64,000 nt of DNA from Plasmodium coatneyi (taxonomy: Eukaryota > Apicomplexa > Aconoidasida > Haemosporida > Plasmodiidae): contig NC_033563.1 of the NCBI RefSeq assembly GCF_001680005.1, positions 992,001 to 1,056,000 of the forward strand. Reading direction: 5' to 3'. The notes beneath the pieces are model-generated. The model was not told the DNA's origin and made no database searches. It saw only the letters and a list, made by a program, of their open reading frames with translations. Shown here piece after piece: positions 62,130 through 64,000 of this stretch (the first letter of the stretch is position 1; each line of letters starts with the position of its first letter). The translations under genes were made by a program, and so were the position numbers.

Positions 62130-63669
62130 TGTTCAAATGTGTATATACTTTTCTGTATATAGCGAATTTGTGTTAAAATTTGTTCTCTATATATTAATGA
62201 AGAACATATGTGCAACAATTACTCTCGATCAATGATTATGAGCGTGTATATATCAAATTCTTATTCACTCCCTTTCAGTAATACATATTGCTTCAATTTT
62301 CTTAAAAAATGATTGTACATTCTATGCTGGGATGAAATTATCATAAGCACATAGTTAGAGAATAAATAAGAATAGATGTACTCAAATATGAAAATAAGGT
62401 CAGAGGGCGAATTCGGGGTGTGTGTGAAACTGTTATGCACATTTCTCTTTATGCATTTATTTTATACTATTGCATAACATGTTTCGTTACCTATAACATT
62501 ATATTATTATTTACATGCCTTCATTATTGTGTATACAAGAATTCAATTCTTTATAACAGAAATTTCTATTCACACATTTTTAATTCATGCTTTTCTGCCA
62601 TTTAAAGTGATAATTAAAAATTCATAACATACGTATTATACAATTCCTAGTTACATAGCACCTTATCTCCTTTTCCAGAAATGTGTACATTTACGTATAC
62701 TAACGTTAACTGCAATACAACCTTCCCTCTGTTTATAACTGTTCAATAATAATAATTTGTGCTTCCCTATTTCTTCTTCTTTTTTTTTTTTTTTTTCTTT
62801 TGATGATCAGTATATTATAAATAGTACATTCCTATAATATATATATATATGCATTGTGTACTACTTAAGCTACTCCTTCCCTCATTCACTCTATATTATA
62901 TGTTCACATATATTAATGTGCCCCCGAATATATTTTTCCTTTTCCATCCTCTTTCAGCGTAAAACTAGGTTCGATTGACAGCAATGCGCACATCCTTCCC
63001 CCTTTTTTTTTTTTCCCCCTTGTGTATATCATATTAGCATATATATTAATGTTTATATATATATATAATAATCATTATTATCCTAACAAGTAGTTATTGT
63101 AATATGCAGTTATAAATCAGGAATAATGAAATGTAGTCTACACTTGTATGCACATATAATATTTTTTCTTCCGAGAAAGTTCGGCGCCGTGACAGAATAA
63201 TGGTTTGCACATGTACGAAAACGGATAAGTGTGGTTCTTGCATACCCGCGTCTGAGTCTTATGGGGTTTACACTTCAGTTATTTTATATATTACTCCCTA
63301 TTTTCATTTATTTACATAAGTATAGTGTTACATAGTGTTATATATAACTCCACAGAAGGCCCCTTGGAGATTATTTATTAATGGAGGGGAAAAATTTTGG
63401 AACACACGGACATCCCCTTTTCCCACTTATATACATATATTTTTGGGAATGAATTTTTTCCCCCCCTTCCCGTTACCTGTTAATATATTTGTGATAATAC
63501 TTACTCACCTATTGTATTTTTTTTTTGTATTTGTTGTGTACATTTTTTTGTATATATGTTCCACATATATTTAGGAATATATATATTATACCGACTTACA
63601 TGAGTGAGTAAGTATAGGACCCTCATTCCATAATACTGTGTACTTTAGTTATTTTGTATGTAGACGTAT
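62130..63669. promoter_or_regulatory. kir 5' flank, AT-rich
   Basis: About 1.5 kb upstream of the minus-strand kir. It contains TA-rich tracts (62846-62860, 63052-63070) and T-runs (62780-62799, 63003-63013). No coding signal is found. Confidence 0.5.
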
Positions 63670-63963
63670 TTATATGCACAATTTGTAAATTCCATCCTCC
63701 CACATACATATATATGCGAGAGATAATCCCTTTATATAATAATCATAATCATCATCATCATGGTTATCCTCCTCATCCTCCATATATAGGAATAAGTGGG
63801 TAGTGCTCTTTCTATATTTCGGTCTAGTAGCGTTCAGCAGCACCGTATCGCTCATATACGAAATACTCCTCCCTCCATCCATAAGCATGCATTTTTTATA
63901 GAGAATTACGGGGTATATAGGAATACAGTTCATTATAGGGTGCGCACACAATGCACTAAACAT
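63670..63963 (-). CDS. Possible exported-type protein fragment (weak)
   Basis: A 97-codon frame near the window end contains a plausible protein-like stretch: GGRSISYMSDTVLLN, then KYRKSTTHLFLYME, an Asp/Glu/His-rich acidic run, and YYIKGLSL. Composition differs from the surrounding TA-rich noise. No signal peptide, PEXEL or TM is convincing. It may be one exon, or a relic, of a short exported protein lying mostly to the right. Treat as tentative. Confidence 0.3.
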   Translation of the reverse strand: MFSALCAHPIMNCIPIYPVILYKKCMLMDGGRSISYMSDTVLLNATRPKYRKSTTHLFLYMEDEEDNHDDDDYDYYIKGLSLAYICMWEDGIYKLCI

Positions 63964-64000
63964 TGCGCATTAGATACCTATTACGCGTATAACACAGTCC

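Noticed and set aside
62968..62990. GGTTCGATT word suggesting a tRNA T-arm
   Set aside because: No matching acceptor, D or anticodon arms can be folded around it.

Overview
The window looks like an internal chromosome segment of a simian-clade Plasmodium, most likely P. knowlesi or the closely related P. coatneyi. Three things point there. Conserved apicomplexan housekeeping genes of moderate GC sit between AT-rich blocks of kir (PIR superfamily) genes. One gene carries the complete hallmark 3' exons of SICAvar, a family known only from this clade. Between the housekeeping genes and the right-hand variant block lies more than 1 kb of degenerate CCCTAAA/CCCTGAA, the heptamer form of the GGGTT(T/C)A telomere repeat, far from any chromosome end.

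Layout. 1-323: 3' end of a two-TM, exported-type protein gene. 766-5501: two kir genes on the minus strand; the second has an in-frame stop, a lost splice acceptor and no first intron. 5502-7250: AT- and pyrimidine-rich spacer. 7251-48015: conserved core. It holds an unrecognised coiled-coil protein (-), a 16-exon CCDC112/148-like coiled-coil gene (-), a single-exon 4,475-residue helical-repeat giant (+), Integrator subunit 11 (-), apicoplast-type triosephosphate isomerase (+), CCDC47 (-), a P4-ATPase flippase probably ATP7 (+), and RBX1 (-). 48620-50980: poly-T tract, 42-bp satellite, 32-bp satellite, and telomere-like array with an embedded SICAvar tail relic. 51843-54138: two-domain kir (+). 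55089-58459: short five-exon SICAvar (-). 59758-62129: two-domain kir (-). 62130-64000: AT-rich flank with one weak ORF.

Functionally, the core genes serve RNA 3'-end processing (INTS11), apicoplast carbon metabolism (TPI), ER membrane-protein insertion (CCDC47), lipid asymmetry (P4-ATPase) and cullin-RING ubiquitylation (RBX1). The flanking genes encode surface-antigen families. Gene pairs in the core are often divergent or convergent, so most intergenic stretches are shared promoter or terminator regions.

Exon models were built by hand from splice-site and phase consistency. For every spliced gene modelled in full, the exon lengths sum to a multiple of three. No alignment or database search was run.
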